Numbered from the stretch's first letter, positions 1 to 14,163 are shown. The stretch: 64,000 bases of DNA from Orychophragmus violaceus (GCA_030180135.1 CM058237.1:107151904-107215903), one strand, 5' to 3'. The notes: generated by a model not told the origin, from the sequence alone. Numbers and translations: made by a program.

Positions 1-740
1 ATGGATAACAAAGAGGTCTGGTGAAGAAATTGGTGGAAAACAAATGACCCGAAAAACCCGTCTATACACCGTGGGAAGGTTATAGCCTATCGAGAACCAA
101 GGTTCCATGACCCGAAAAAAATTGACTCGAGTTTTTTTTAAACTATCAAGACCCAAACCTCTCAAATGGATAACAAAGAGGTCTGGTGAAGAAATTGGTG
201 GAAAAAACAATGACGGGATAGGATAAACTGATTCTATCCACCGGGGGAAGGATCCTAAGGCCAAAACCTCCTAATGGACTGACGGGAAGGACTATCTCGG
301 CCATACTGACTAACGGGATGGATTATCCTGACCAGATGCACCGCCGAGAAGGATTATAAGGCCAAAATGCAAGTTTCCATGACCCAGGAAGAATTGGATC
401 GAGTTTTTTTGAAACTATCATGACCAAAACCCTTAAAATGGGATATAAAAGAGGTCTGGTGAAGAAATTGGTGGAAAACAAATGACCCGAAAAACCCGTC
501 TATACACCGTGGGAAGGTTATAGCCTCTCGAGAACCAAGGTTCCTTGACCTGAAAAAATTGACTCGAGTTTTGTTGAAACTATCAAGACCCAAACCTCTC
601 AAATGGATAACAAAGAGGTCTGGTGAAGAAATTGGTGGAAAAAACAATGACGGGATAGGATAAACTGATTCTATCCACCGGGGGAAGGATCCTAAGGCCA
701 AAACCTCCTAATGGACTGACGGGAAGGACTATCTCGGCCA

Positions 741-1260
741 TACTGACTGACGTGATGGATTATCATGACCGGATGAACCGCCGGGAAGGATCCTAAGGCC
801 AAAAAACCACCCTAAATGACGTAAGGTGTGGAATCCCTCGGCCAAAACAACAAAGGACTAGCATTCTCGCGACCAGAATGACTGACGGGAAAGGAAACGA
901 ACTGACGTGAAGGACTATCTCGGCCATACTGACTAACGGGATGGAAACGAATTGACGGGAATGACTATCTCGGCCATACTATTGACGGGATGGATTATCA
1001 TGACCGGATGAAGCGCCGGGAAGGATCCAAAGGCCAAAAAACAACCCTAAATGACGTAAGGTGTGGAATCCCCCGGCCAAAACAACAAAGGACTAGCATT
1101 CTCGCGGCCATAATGACTGACGGGATGGAAACGAACTGACGTGAAGGACTATCTCGGCCATACTGACTAACGGGATGGAAACGAACTGACGGGAAGGACT
1201 ATCTCGGCTATACTGACTAACGGGATGGAAACGAACTGACGGGAATGACTATCTCGGCCA
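741..1260. repeat. Block C, copy 1 (520-bp segment with 50-bp subrepeats)
   Basis: The spacing between flanking B anchors (648 and 1605) is 957 bp, 520 bp more than an A-B unit. The extra sequence holds two related halves 235 bp apart (TATCATGACCGG at 761 and 996). Each half contains AAATGACGTAAGGTGTGG and AACAACAAAGGACTAGC, sequences absent from A and B. The right end is a 50-bp tandem repeat whose ACGAACTGAC phase recurs at 1131, 1181 and 1231, related to the TGACGGGAAGG...CTATCTCGGCC part of module B. The edges are placed where the sequence leaves and rejoins the B consensus and are uncertain by some tens of bases. Confidence 0.9.
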
Positions 1261-1407
1261 TACTGATTGACGGGATGGATTATCCTGACCAGATGCACCG
1301 CCGAGAAGGATTCTAAGGCCAAAATGCAAGTTTCCATGACCCAGGAAGAATTGGATCGAGTTTTTTTGAAACTATCATGACCAAAACCCTTAAAATGGGA
1401 TATAAAA

Positions 1408-3592
1408 GAGGTCTGGTGAAGAAATTGGTGGAAAACAAATGACCCGAAAAACCTGTCTATACACCGTGGGAAGGTTATAGCCTACCGAGAACCAAGGTTC
1501 CTTGACCCGAAAAAATTGACTCGAGTTTTTTTGAAACTATCAAGACCCAAACCTCTCAAATGGATAACAAAGAGGTCTGGTGAAAAAATTGGTGGAAAAA
1601 ACAATGACGAGATAGGATAAACTGATTCTATCCACCAGGGGAAGGATCCTAAGGCCAAAACCTCCTAATAGACTGACGGGAAGAACTATCTCGGCCATAC
1701 TGACTAACGGGATGGATTATCCTGACCAGATGCACCGCCGAGAAGGATTCTAAGGCCAAAATGCAAGTTTCCATGACCCAGGAAGAATTGGATCGAGTTT
1801 TTTTGAAACTATCATGACCAAAACCCTTAAAATGGGATATAAAAGAGGTCTGGTGAAGAAATTGGTGGAAAACAAATGACCCGAAAAACCCGTCTATACA
1901 CCGTGGGAAGGTTATAGCCTACCGAGAACCAAGGTTCCTTGACCCGAAAAAATTGACTCGAGTTTTTTTGAAACTATCAAGACCCATACCTCTCAAATGG
2001 ATAACAAAGAGGTCTGGTGAAGAAATTGGTGGAAAAAACAATGACGGGATAGGATAAACTGATTCTATCCACCGGGGGAAGGATCCTAAGGCCAAAACCT
2101 CCTAATGGACCGACGAGAAGGACTATCTCGGCCATACTGACTAACGGGATGGATTATCCTGACCAGATGCACCGCCGAGAAGAATTCTAAGGCCAAAATG
2201 CAAGTTTCCATGACCCAGGAAGAATTGGATCGAGTTTTTTTGAAACTATCATGACCAAAACCCTTAAAATGGGATATAAAAGAGGTCTGGTGAAGAAATT
2301 GGTGGAAAACAAATGACCCGAAAAACCCGTCTATACACCGTGGGAAGGTTATAGCCTACCGAGAACCAAGGTTCCTTGACCCGAAAAAATTGACTCGAGT
2401 TTTTTTGAAACTATCAAGACCCAAACCTCTCAAATGGATAACAAAGAGGTCTGGTGAAGAAATTGGTGGAAAAAACAATGACGGGATAGGATAAACTGAT
2501 TCTATCCACCGGGGGAAGGATCCTAAGGCCAAAACCTCCTAATGGACTGACGGGAAGGACTATCTCGGCCATACTGACTAACAGGATGGATTATCCTGAC
2601 CAGATGCACCGCCGAGAAGGATTCTAAGGCCAAAATGCAAGTTTCCATGACCCTGGAAGAATTGGATCGAGTTTTTTTGAAACTATCATGACCAAAACCC
2701 TTAAAATGGGATATAAAAGAGGTCTGGTGAAGAAATTGGTGGAAAACAAATGACCCGAAAAACCCGTCTATACACCGTGGGAAGGTTATAGCCTACCGAG
2801 AACCAAGGTTCCTTGACCCGAAAAAATTGACTCGAGTTTTTTTGAAACTATCAAGACCCAAACCTCTCAAATGGATAACAAAGAGGTGTGGTGAAGAAAT
2901 TGGTGGAAAAAACAATGACGGGATAGGATAAACTGATTCTATCCACCGGGGGAAGGATCCTAAGGCCAAAACCTCCTAATGGACTGACGGGAAGGACTAT
3001 CTCGGCCATACTGACTAACGGGATGGATTATCCCGACCAGATGCACCGCCGAGAAGGATTCTATGGCCAAAATGCAAGTTTCCATGACCCAGGAAGAATT
3101 GGATCGAGTTTTTTTGAAACTATCATGACCAAAACCCTTAAAATGGGATATAAAAGAGGTCTGGTGAAGAAATTGGTGGAAAACAAATGACCCGAAAAAC
3201 CCGTCTATACACCGTGGGAAGGTTATAGCCTACCGAGAACCAAGGTTCCTTGACCCGAAAAAATTGACTCGAGTTTTTTTGAAACTATCAAGACCCAAAC
3301 CTCTCAAATGGATAACAAAGAGGTCTGGTGAAGAAATTGGTGGAAAAAACAATGACGGGATAGGATAAACTGATTCTATCCACCGGGGGAAGGATCCTAA
3401 GGCCAAAACCTCCTAATGGACTGACGGGAAGGACTATCTCGGCCATACTGACTAACGGGATGGATTATCCTGACCAGATGCACCGCCGAGAAGGATTCTA
3501 AGGCCAAAATGCAAGTTTCCATGACCCAGGAAGAATTGGATCGAGTTTTTTTGAAACTATCATGACCAAAACCCTTAAAATGGGATATAAAA
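1408..3592. repeat. Run of five exact-length 437-bp A-B units
   Basis: Successive GAGGTCTGG module starts after GATATAAAA fall at 1408, 1845, 2282, 2719 and 3156, and the next at 3593, so every unit is exactly 437 bp. Each holds one A module of the CCTTGACCC type followed by one B module. This is the clearest stretch of the simple A-B higher-order unit. Point variants include ACCCATACC near 1981 and GGTGTGG near 2885. Confidence 0.93.
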
Positions 3593-4704
3593 GAGGTCTG
3601 GTGAAGAAATTGGTGGAAAACAAATGACCAGAAAAACCCGTCTATACACCGTGGGAAGGTTATAGCCTACCGAGAACCAAGGTTCCATGACCCGAAATAA
3701 TTGACTCGAGTTTTTTTGAAACTATCAAGACCCAAACCTCTCAAATGGATAACAAAGAGGTCTGGTGAAGAAATTGGTGGAAAACAAATGACCCGAAAAA
3801 CCCGTCTATACACCGTGGGAAGGTTATAGCCTACCGAGAACCAAGGTTCCATGACCCAAAAAAATTGACTCGAGGTTTTTTGAAACTATCAAGACCCAAA
3901 CCTCTCAAATGGATAACAAAGAGGTCTGGTGAAAAAATTGGTGGAAAAAACAATGACGGGATAGGATAAACTGATTCTATCCACCGGGGGAAGGATCCTA
4001 AGGCCAAAACCTCCTAATAGACTGACGGGAAGGACTATCTCGGACATACTGACTAACGGGATGGATTATCCTGACCAGATGCACCGCCGAGAAGGATTCT
4101 AGGGCCAAAATGCAAGTTTCCATGACCCAGGAAGAATTGGATCGAGTTTTTTTGAAACTATCATGACCAAAACCCTTAAAATGGGATATAAAAGAGGTCT
4201 GGTGAAGAAATTGGTGGAAAACAAATGACCCGAAAAACCTGTCTATACACCGTGGGAAGGTTATAGCCTACCGAGAACCAAGGTTCCTTGACCCGAAAAA
4301 ATTGACTCGAGTTTTTTTGAAATTATCAAGACCCAAACCTCTCAAGTGGATAACAAAGAGGTCTGGTGAAGAAATTGTTGGAAAAAACAATGACGGGATA
4401 GGATAAATTGATTCTATCCACCGGGGGAAGGATCCTAAGGCCAAAACCTCCTAATGGACTGACGGGAAGGACTATCTCGGCCATACTGACTAACGGGATG
4501 GATTATCCCGACCAGATGCACCGCCGAGAAGGATTCTATGGCCAAAATGCAAGTTTCCATGACCCAGGAAGAATTGGATCGAGTTTTTTTGAAACTATCA
4601 TGACCAAAACCCTTAAAATGGGATATAAAAGAGGTCTGGTGAAGAAATTGGTGGAAAACAAATGACCCGAAAAACCCGTCTATACACCGTGGGAAGGTTA
4701 TAGC

Positions 4705-7700
4705 CTACCGAGAACCAAGGTTCCATGACCCGAAATAATTGACTCGAGTTTTTTTGAAACTATCAAGACCCAAATCTCTCAAATGGATAACAAAGAGGTC
4801 TGGTGAAGAAATTGGTGGAAAACAAATGACCCGAAAAACCCGTCTATACACCGTGGGAAGGTTATAGCCTATCGAGAACCAAGGTTCCATGACCCGAAAA
4901 AAATTGACTCGAGTTTTTTTTAAACTATCAAGACCCAAACCTCTCAAATGGATAACAAAGAGGTCTGGTGAAGAAATTGGTGGAAAAAACAATGACGGGA
5001 TAGGATAAACTGATTCTATCCACCGGGGGAAGGATCCTAAGGCCAAAACCTCCTAATGGACTGACGGGAAGGACTATCTCGGCCATACTGACTAACGGGA
5101 TGGATTATCCTGACCAGATGCACCGCCGAGAAGGATTCTAAGGCCAAAATGCAAGTTTCCATGACCCAGGAAGAATTGGATCGAGTTTTTTTGAAACTAT
5201 CATGACCAAAACCCTTAAAATGGGATATAAAAGAGGTCTGGTGAAGAAATTGGTGGAAAACAAATGACCCGAAAATCCCGTCTATACACCGTGGGAAGGT
5301 TATAGCCTCTCGAGAACCAAGGTTCCTTGACCCGAAAAAATTGACTCGAGTTTTTTTGAAACTATCAAGACCCAAACCTCTCAAATGGATAACAAAGAGG
5401 TCTGGTGAAGAAATTGGTAGAAAAAACAATGACGGGATAGGATAAACTGATTCTATCCACCGGGGGAAGGATCCTAAGGCCAAAACCTCCTAATGGACTG
5501 ACGGGAAGGACTATCTCGGCCATACTGACTGACGTGATGGATTATCATGCCCGGATGAACCGTCGGGAAGGATCCTAAGGCCAAAAAACCACCCTAAATG
5601 ACGTAAGGTGTGGAATCCCTCGGCCAAAACAACAAAGGACTAGCATTCTCGCGGCCAGAATGACTGACGGGAAAGGAAACGAACTGACGTGAAGGACTAT
5701 CTCGGCCATACTGACTAACGGGATGGAAACGAATTGACGGGAATGACTATCTCGGCCATACTATTGACGGGATGGATTATCATGACCGGATGAAGCGCCG
5801 GGAAGGATCCAAAGGCCATAAAACAACCCTAAATGACGTAAGGTGTGGAATCCCCCGGCCAAAACAACAAAGGACTAGCATTCTCGCGGCCATAATGACT
5901 GACGGGATGGAAACGAACTGACGTGAAGGACTATCTCGGCCATACTGACTAACGGGATGGAAACGAACTGACGGGAAGGACTATCTCGGCTATACTGACT
6001 AACGGGATGGAAACGAACTGACGGGAATGACTATCTCGGCCATACTGATTGACGGGATGGATTATCCTGACCAGATGCACCGCCGAGAAGGATTCTAAGG
6101 CCAAAATGCAAGTTTCCATGACCCAGGAAGAATTGGATCGAGTTTTTTTGAAACTATCATGACCAAAACCCTTAAAATGGGATATAAAAGAGGTCTGGTG
6201 AAGAAATTGGTGGAAAAAAATGACCCGAAAAACCCGTCTATACACCGTGGGAAGGTTATAGCCTACCGAGAACCAAGGTTCCATGACCCGAAAAAAATTG
6301 ACTCGAGTTTTTTTGAAACTATCAAGACCCAAACCTCTCAAATGGATAACAAAGAGGTCTGGTGAAAAAATTGGTGGAAAAAACAATGACGGGATAGGAT
6401 AAACTGATTCTATCCACCGGGGGAAGGATCCTAAGGCCAAAACCTCCTAATAGACTGACGGGAAGGACTATCTCGGCCATACTGACTAACGGGATGGATT
6501 ATCCTGACCAGATGCACCGCCGAGAAGGATTCTAAGGCCAAAATGCAAGTTTCCATGACCCAGGAAGAATTGGATCGAGTTTTTTTGAAACTATCATGAC
6601 CAAAACCCTTAAAATGGGATATAAAAGAGGTCTGGTGAAGAAATTGGTGGAAAACAAATGACCCGAAAAACCCGTCTATACACCGTGGGAAGGTTATAGC
6701 CTACCGAGAACCAAGGTTCCATGACCCGAAATAATTGACTCGAGTTTTTTTGAAACTATCAAGACCCAAACCTCTCAAATGGATAACAAAGAGGTCTGGT
6801 GAAGAAATTGGTGGAAAACAAATGACCCGAAAAACCCGTCTATACACCGTGGGAAGGTTATAGCCTACCGAGAACCAAGGTTCCATGACCCGAAAAAAAT
6901 TGACTCGAGTTTTTTTGAAACTATAAGGACCCAAACCTCTCAAATGGATAACAAAGAGGTCTGGTGAAAAAATTGGTGGAAAAAACAATGACGGGATAGG
7001 ATAAACTGATTCTATCCACCGGGGGAAGGATCCTAAGGCCAAAACCTCCTAATAGACTGACGGGAAGGACTATCTCGGCCATACTGACTAACGGGATGGA
7101 TTATCCTGACCAGATGCACCGCCGAGAAGGATTCTAAGGCCAAAATGCAAGTTTCCATGACCCAGGAAGAATTGGATCGAGTTTTTTTTTAAACTATCAT
7201 GACCAAAACCCTTAAAATGGGATATAAAAGAGGTCTGGTGAAGAAATTGGTGGAAAACAAATGACCCGAAAAACCTGTCTATACACCGTGGGAATGTTAT
7301 AGCCTACCGAGAACCAAGGTTCCTTGACCCGAAAAAATTGACTCGAGTTTTTTTGAAACTATCAAGACCCAAACCTCTCAAATGGATAACAAAGAGGTGT
7401 GGTGAAGAAATTGGTGGAAAAAACAATGACGGGATAGGATAAACTGATTCTATCCACCGGAGGAAGGATCCTAAGGCCAAAACCTCCTAATGGACTGACG
7501 GGAAGGACTATCTCGGCCATACTGACTAACAGGATGGATTATCCTGACCAGATGCACCGCCGAGAAGGATTCTAAGGCCAAAATGCAAGTTTCCATGACC
7601 CTGGAAGAATTGGATCGAGTTTTTTTGAAACTATCATGACCAAAACCCTTAAAATGGGATATAAAAGAGGTCTGGTGAAGAAATTGGTGGAAAACAAATG

Positions 7701-8177
7701 ACCCGAAAAACCCGTCTATACACCGTGGGAAGGTTATAGCCTACCGAGAACCAAGGTTCCTTGACCCGAAAAAATTGACTTGAGTTTTTTTGAAACTATC
7801 AAGACCCAAACCTCTCAAATGGATAACAAAGAGGTGTGGTGAAGAAATTGGTGGAAAAAACAATGACGGGATAGGATAAACTGATTCTATCCACCGGGGG
7901 AAGGATCCTAAGGCCAAAACCTCCTAATGGACTGACGGGAAGGACTATCTCGGCCATACTGACTAACGGGATGGATTATCCTGACCAGATGCACCGCCGA
8001 GAAGGATTCTAAGGCCAAAATGCAAGTTTCCATGACCCAGGAAGAATTGGATCGAGTTTTTTTGAAACTATCATGACCAAAGCCCTTAAAATGGGATATA
8101 AAAGAGGTCTGGTGAAGAAATTGGTGGAAAACAAATGACCCGAAAAACCCGTCTATACACCGTGGGAAGGTTATAGC
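4705..8177. repeat. 3473-bp segmental duplication, left copy
   Basis: All features here recur 3473 bp further right: the A-A-B unit near 4705-5046, block C, the A-A-B units near 6390-7040 (including the unusual ACTATAAGGACCC at about 6922), the GGGAATGTTATAG variant near 7290, and AAAGCCCTT near 8080. The edges are arbitrary within the tandem array. The copy differs from its partner at scattered bases and by one T in a T tract near 7183. Confidence 0.9.
5523..6042. repeat. Block C, copy 2
   Basis: Same layout as copy 1, shifted by 4782 bp: two 235-bp halves with AAATGACGTAAGGTGTGG, then 50-bp subrepeats. The B anchors on either side (5430 and 6387) are again 957 bp apart. Small differences from copy 1 include CATGCCCGG for CATGACCGG near 5546 and AAGGCCATAAAAC near 5815. 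Confidence 0.9.
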
Positions 8178-11100
8178 CTACCGAGAACCAAGGTTCCATG
8201 ACCCGAAATAATTGACTCGAGTTTTTTTGAAACTATCAAGACCCAAATCTCTCAAATGGATAAGAAACAGGTCTGGTGAAGAAATTGGTGGAAAACAAAT
8301 GACCCGAAAAACCCGTCTATACACCGTGGGAAGGTTATAGCCTATCGAGAACCAAGGTTCCATGACCCGAAAAAAATTGACTCGAGTTTTTTTTAAACTA
8401 TCAAGACCCAAACCTCTCAAATGGATAACAAAGAGGTCTGGTGAAGAAATTGGTGGAAAAAACAATGACGGGATAGGATAAACTGATTCTATCCACCGGG
8501 GGAAGGATCCTAAGGCCAAAACCTCCTAATGGACTGACGGGAAGGACTATCTCGGCCATACTGACTAACGGGATGGATTATCCTGACCAGATGCACCGCC
8601 GAGAAGGATTCTAAGGCCAAAATGCAAGTTTCCATGACCCAGGAAGAATTGGATCGAGTTTTTTTGAAACTATCATGACCAAAACCCTTAAAATGGGATA
8701 TAAAAGAGGTCTGGTGAAGAAATTGGTGGAAAACAAATGACCCGAAAATCCCGTCTATACACCGTGGGAAGGTTATAGCCTCTCGAGAACCAAGGTTCCT
8801 TGACCCGAAAAAATTGACTCGAGTTTTTTTGAAACTATCAAGACCCAAACCTCTCAAATGGATAACAAAGAGGTCTGGTGAAGAAATTGGTGGAAAAAAC
8901 AATGACGGGATAGGATAAACTGATTCTATCCACCGGGGGAAGGATCCTAAGGCCAAAACCTCCTAATGGACTGACGGGAAGGACTATCTCGGCCATACTG
9001 ACTGACGTGATGGATTATCATGCCCGGATGAACCGTCGGGAAGGATCCTAAGGCCAAAAAACCACCCTAAATGACGTAAGGTGTGGAATCCCTCGGCCAA
9101 AACAACAAAGGACTAGCATTCTCGCGGCCAGAATGACTGACGGGAAAGGAAACGAACTGACGTGAAGGACTATCTCGGCCATACTGACTAACGGGATGGA
9201 AACGAATTGACGGGAATGACTATCTCGGCCATACTATTGACGGGATGGATTATCATGACCGGATGAAGCGCCGGGAAGGATCCAAAGGCCAAAAAACAAC
9301 CCTAAATGACGTAAGGTGTGGAATCCCCCGGCCAAAACAACAAAGGACTAGCATTCTCGCGGCCATAATGACTGACGGGATGGAAACGAACTGACGTGAA
9401 GGACTATCTCGGCCATACTGACTAACGGGATGGAAACGAACTGACGGGAAGGACTATCTCGGCTATACTGACTAACGGGATGGAAACGAACTGACGGGAA
9501 TGACTATCTCGGCCATACTGATTGACGGGATGGATTATCCTGACCAGATGCACCGCCGAGAAGGATTCTAAGGCCAAAATGCAAGTTTCCATGACCCAGG
9601 AAGAATTGGATCGAGTTTTTTTGAAACTATCATGACCAAAACCCTTAAAATGGGATATAAAAGAGGTCTGGTGAAGAAATTGGTGGAAAAAAATGACCCG
9701 AAAAACCCGTCTATACACCGTGGGAAGGTTATAGCCTACCGAGAACCAAGGTTCCATGACCCGAAAAAAATTGACTCGAGTTTTTTTGAAACTATCAAGA
9801 CCCAAACCTCTCAAATGGATAACAAAGAGGTCTGGTGAAAAAATTGGTGGAAAAAACAATGACGGGATAGGATAAACTGATTCTATCCACCGGGGGAAGG
9901 ATCCTAAGGCCAAAACCTCCTAATAGACTGACGGGAAGGACTATCTCGGCCATACTGACTAACGGGATGGATTATCCTGACCAGATGCACCGCCGAGAAG
10001 GATTCTAAGGCCAAAATGCAAGTTTCCATGACCCAGGAAGAATTGGATCGAGTTTTTTTGAAACTATCATGACCAAAACCCTTAAAATGGGATATAAAAG
10101 AGGTCTGGTGAAGAAATTGGTGGAAAACAAATGACCCGAAAAACCCGTCTATACACCGTGGGAAGGTTATAGCCTACCGAGAACCAAGGTTCCATGACCC
10201 GAAATAATTGACTCGAGTTTTTTTGAAACTATCAAGACCCAAACCTCTCAAATGGATAACAAAGAGGTCTGGTGAAGAAATTGGTGGAAAACAAATGACC
10301 CGAAAAACCCGTCTATACACCGTGGGAAGGTTATAGCCTACCGAGAACCAAGGTTCCATGACCCGAAAAAAATTGACTCGAGTTTTTTTGAAACTATAAG
10401 GACCCAAACCTCTCAAATGGATAACAAAGAGGTCTGGTGAAAAAATTGGTGGAAAAAACAATGACGGGATAGGATAAACTGATTCTATCCACCGGGGGAA
10501 GGATCCTAAGGCCAAAACCTCCTAATAGACTGACGGGAAGGACTATCTCGGCCATACTGACTAACGGGATGGATTATCCTGACCAGATGCACCGCCGAGA
10601 AGGATTCTAAGGCCAAAATGCAAGTTTCCATGACCCAGGAAGAATTGGATCGAGTTTTTTTTGAAACTATCATGACCAAAACCCTTAAAATGGGATATAA
10701 AAGAGGTCTGGTGAAGAAATTGGTGGAAAACAAATGACCCGAAAAACCTGTCTATACACCGTGGGAATGTTATAGCCTACCGAGAACCAAGGTTCCTTGA
10801 CCCGAAAAAATTGACTCGAGTTTTTTTGAAACTATCAAGACCCAAACCTCTCAAATGGATAACAAAGAGGTGTGGTGAAGAAATTGGTGGAAAAAACAAT
10901 GACGGGATAGGATAAACTGATTCTATCCACCGGAGGAAGGATCCTAAGGCCAAAACCTCCTAATGGACTGACGGGAAGGACTATCTCGGCCATACTGACT
11001 AACAGGATGGATTATCCTGACCAGATGCACCGCCGAGAAGGATTCTAAGGCCAAAATGCAAGTTTCCATGACCCTGGAAGAATTGGATCGAGTTTTTTTG

Positions 11101-11650
11101 AAACTATCATGACCAAAACCCTTAAAATGGGATATAAAAGAGGTCTGGTGAAGAAATTGGTGGAAAACAAATGACCCGAAAAACCCGTCTATACACCGTG
11201 GGAAGGTTATAGCCTACCGAGAACCAAGGTTCCTTGACCCGAAAAAATTGACTTGAGTTTTTTTGAAACTATCAAGACCCAAACCTCTCAAATGGATAAC
11301 AAAGAGGTGTGGTGAAGAAATTGGTGGAAAAAACAATGACGGGATAGGATAAACTGATTCTATCCACCGGGGGAAGGATCCTAAGGCCAAAACCTCCTAA
11401 TGGACTGACGGGAAGGACTATCTCGGCCATACTGACTAACGGGATGGATTATCCTGACCAGATGCACCGCCGAGAAGGATTCTAAGGCCAAAATGCAAGT
11501 TTCCATGACCCAGGAAGAATTGGATCGAGTTTTTTTGAAACTATCATGACCAAAGCCCTTAAAATGGGATATAAAAGAGGTCTGGTGAAGAAATTGGTGG
11601 AAAACAAATGACCCGAAAAACCCGTCTATACACCGTGGGAAGGTTATAGC
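8178..11650. repeat. 3473-bp segmental duplication, right copy
   Basis: Second copy of the preceding segment, with the same order of A-B, A-A-B and block C units and the same rare variants (ACTATAAGGACCC near 10395, GGGAATGTTATAG near 10763). It directly abuts the left copy, as expected from unequal exchange between sister repeats. Confidence 0.9.
8996..9515. repeat. Block C, copy 3
   Basis: This copy lies 3473 bp after copy 2, carried along by the 3473-bp segmental duplication. It has the same two halves and 50-bp subrepeats and shares the CATGCCCGG variant of copy 2, which supports recent common origin. No further block C is found to the right of this point. Confidence 0.9.
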
Positions 11651-14163
11651 CTACCGAGAACCAAGGTTCCATGACCCGAAATAATTGACTCGAGTTTTTT
11701 TGAAACTATCAAGACCCAAACCTCTCAAATGGATAACAAAGAGGTCTGGTGAAGAAATTGGTGGAAAAAAAATGACCCGAAAAACCCGTCTATACACCGT
11801 GGGAAGGTTATAGCCTACCGAGAACCAAGGTTCCATGACCCGAAAAAAATTGACTCGAGTTTTTTTGAAACTATCAAGACCCAAACCTCTCAAATGGATA
11901 ACAAAGAGGTCTGGTGAAAAAATTGGTGGAAAAAACAATGACGGGATAGGATAAACTGATTCTATCCACCGGGGGAAGGATCCTAAGGCCAAAACCTCCT
12001 AATAGACTGACGGGAAGGACTATCTCGGCCATACTGACTAACGGGATGGATTATCCTGACCAGATGCACCGCCGAGAAGGATTCTAAGGCCAAAATGCAA
12101 GTTTCCATGACCCAGGAAGAATTGGATCGAGTTTTTTTGAAACTATCATGACCAAAACCCTTAAAATGGGATATAAAAGAGGTCTGGTGAAGAAATTGGT
12201 GGAAAACAAATGACCCGAAAAACCCGTCTAAACACCGTGGGAAGGTTATAGCCTACCGAGAACCAAGGTTCCATGACCCGAAATAATTGACTCGAGTTTT
12301 TTTGAAACTATCAAGACCCAAACCTCTCAAATGGATAACAAAGAGGTCTGGTGAAGAAATTGGTGGAAAAAAAATGACCCGAAAAACCCGTCTATACACC
12401 GTGGGAAGGTTATAGCCTACCGAGAACCAAGGTTCCATGACCCGAAATAATTGACTCGAGTTTTTTTGAAACTATCAAGACCCAAACCTCTCAAATGGAT
12501 AACAAAGAGGTCTGGTGAAAAAATTGGTGGAAAAAACAATGACGGGATAGGATAAACTGATTCTATCCACCGGGGGAAGGATCCTAAGGCCAAAACCTCC
12601 TAATAGACTGACGGGAAGGACTATCTCGGCCATACTGACTAACGGGATGGATTATCCTGACCAGATGCACCGCCGAGAAGGATTCTAAGGCCAAAATGCA
12701 AGTTTCCATGACCCAGGAAGAATTGGATCGAGTTTTTTTGAAACTATCATGACCAAAACCCTTAAAATGGGATATAAAAGAGGTCTGGTGAAGAAATTGG
12801 TGGAAAACAAATGACCCGAAAAACCTGTCTATACACCGTGGGAAGGTTATAGCCTACCGAGAACCAAGGTTCCTTGACCCGAAAAAATTGACTCGAGTTT
12901 TTTTGAAACTATCAAGACCCAAACCTCTCAAATGGATAACAAAGAGGTGTGGTGAAGAAATTGGTGGAAAAAACAATGACGGGATAGGATAAACTGATTC
13001 TATCCACCGGAGGAAGGATCCTAAGGCCAAAACCTCCTAATGGACTGACGGGAAGGACTATCTCGGCCATACTGACTAACAGGATGGATTATCCTGACCA
13101 GATGCACCGCCGAGAAGGATTCTAAGGCCAAAATGCAAGTTTCCATGACCCTGGAAGAATTGGATCGAGTTTTTTTGAAACTATCATGACCAAAACCCTT
13201 AAAATGGGATATAAAAGAGGTCTGGTGAAGAAATTGGTGGAAAACAAATGACCCGAAAACCCCGTCTATACACCGTGGGAAGGTTATAGCCTACCGAGAA
13301 CCAAGGTTCCTTGACCCGAAAAAATTGACTCGAGTTTTTTTGAAACTATCAAGACCCAAACCTCTCAAATGGATAACAAAGAGGCCTGGTAAAGAAATTG
13401 GGGGAAAAAACAATGACGGGATAGGATAAACTGATTCTATCCACCGGAGGAAGGATCCTACGGCCAAAACCTCCTAATGGACTGACGGGAAGGACTATCT
13501 CGGCCATACTGACTAACAGGATGGATTATCCTGACCAGATGCACCGCCGAGAAGGATTCTAAGGCCAAAATGCAAGTTTCCATGACCCTGGAAGAATTGG
13601 ATCGAGTTTTTTTGAAACTATCATGACCAAAACCCTTAAAATGGGATATAAAAGAGGTCTGGTGAAGAAATTGGTGGAAAACAAATGACCCGAAAAACCC
13701 GTCTATACACCGTGGGAAGGTTATAGCCTACCGAGAACCAAGGTTCCTTGACCCGAAAAAATTGACTCGAGTTTTTTTGAAACTATCAAGACCCAAACCT
13801 CTCAAATGGATAACAAAGAGGTGTGGTGAAGAAATTGGTGGAAAAAACAATGACGGGATAGGATAAACTGATTCTATCCACCGGGGGAAGGATCCTAAGG
13901 CCAAAACCTCCTAATGGACTGACGGGAAAGACTATCTCGGCCATACTTACTAACGGGATGGATTATCCTGACCAGATGCACCGCCGAGAAGGATTCTAAG
14001 GCCAAAATGCAAGTTTCCATGACCCAGGAAGAATTGGATCGAGTTTTTTTGAAACTATCATGACCAAAGCCCTTAAAATGGGATATAAAAGAGGTCTGGT
14101 GAAGAAATTGGTGGAAAACAAATGACCCGAAAAACCCGTCTATACACCGTGGGAAGGTTATAG
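11651..14163. repeat. About 2513-bp segmental duplication, left copy
   Basis: Rare variants recur at a shift of about 2513 bp: GTCTAAACACCG (near 12227 and 14741), GAGGCCTGGTAAAG (13381 and 15894), ATTGGGGGAAAAAA and CCTACGGCC (near 13457 and 15971), and CATACTTACTAAC (near 13944 and 16457). The segment mixes 437- and 601-bp units. Edges are approximate, and a one-base homopolymer difference changes the shift to 2514 at its left end. Confidence 0.85.
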
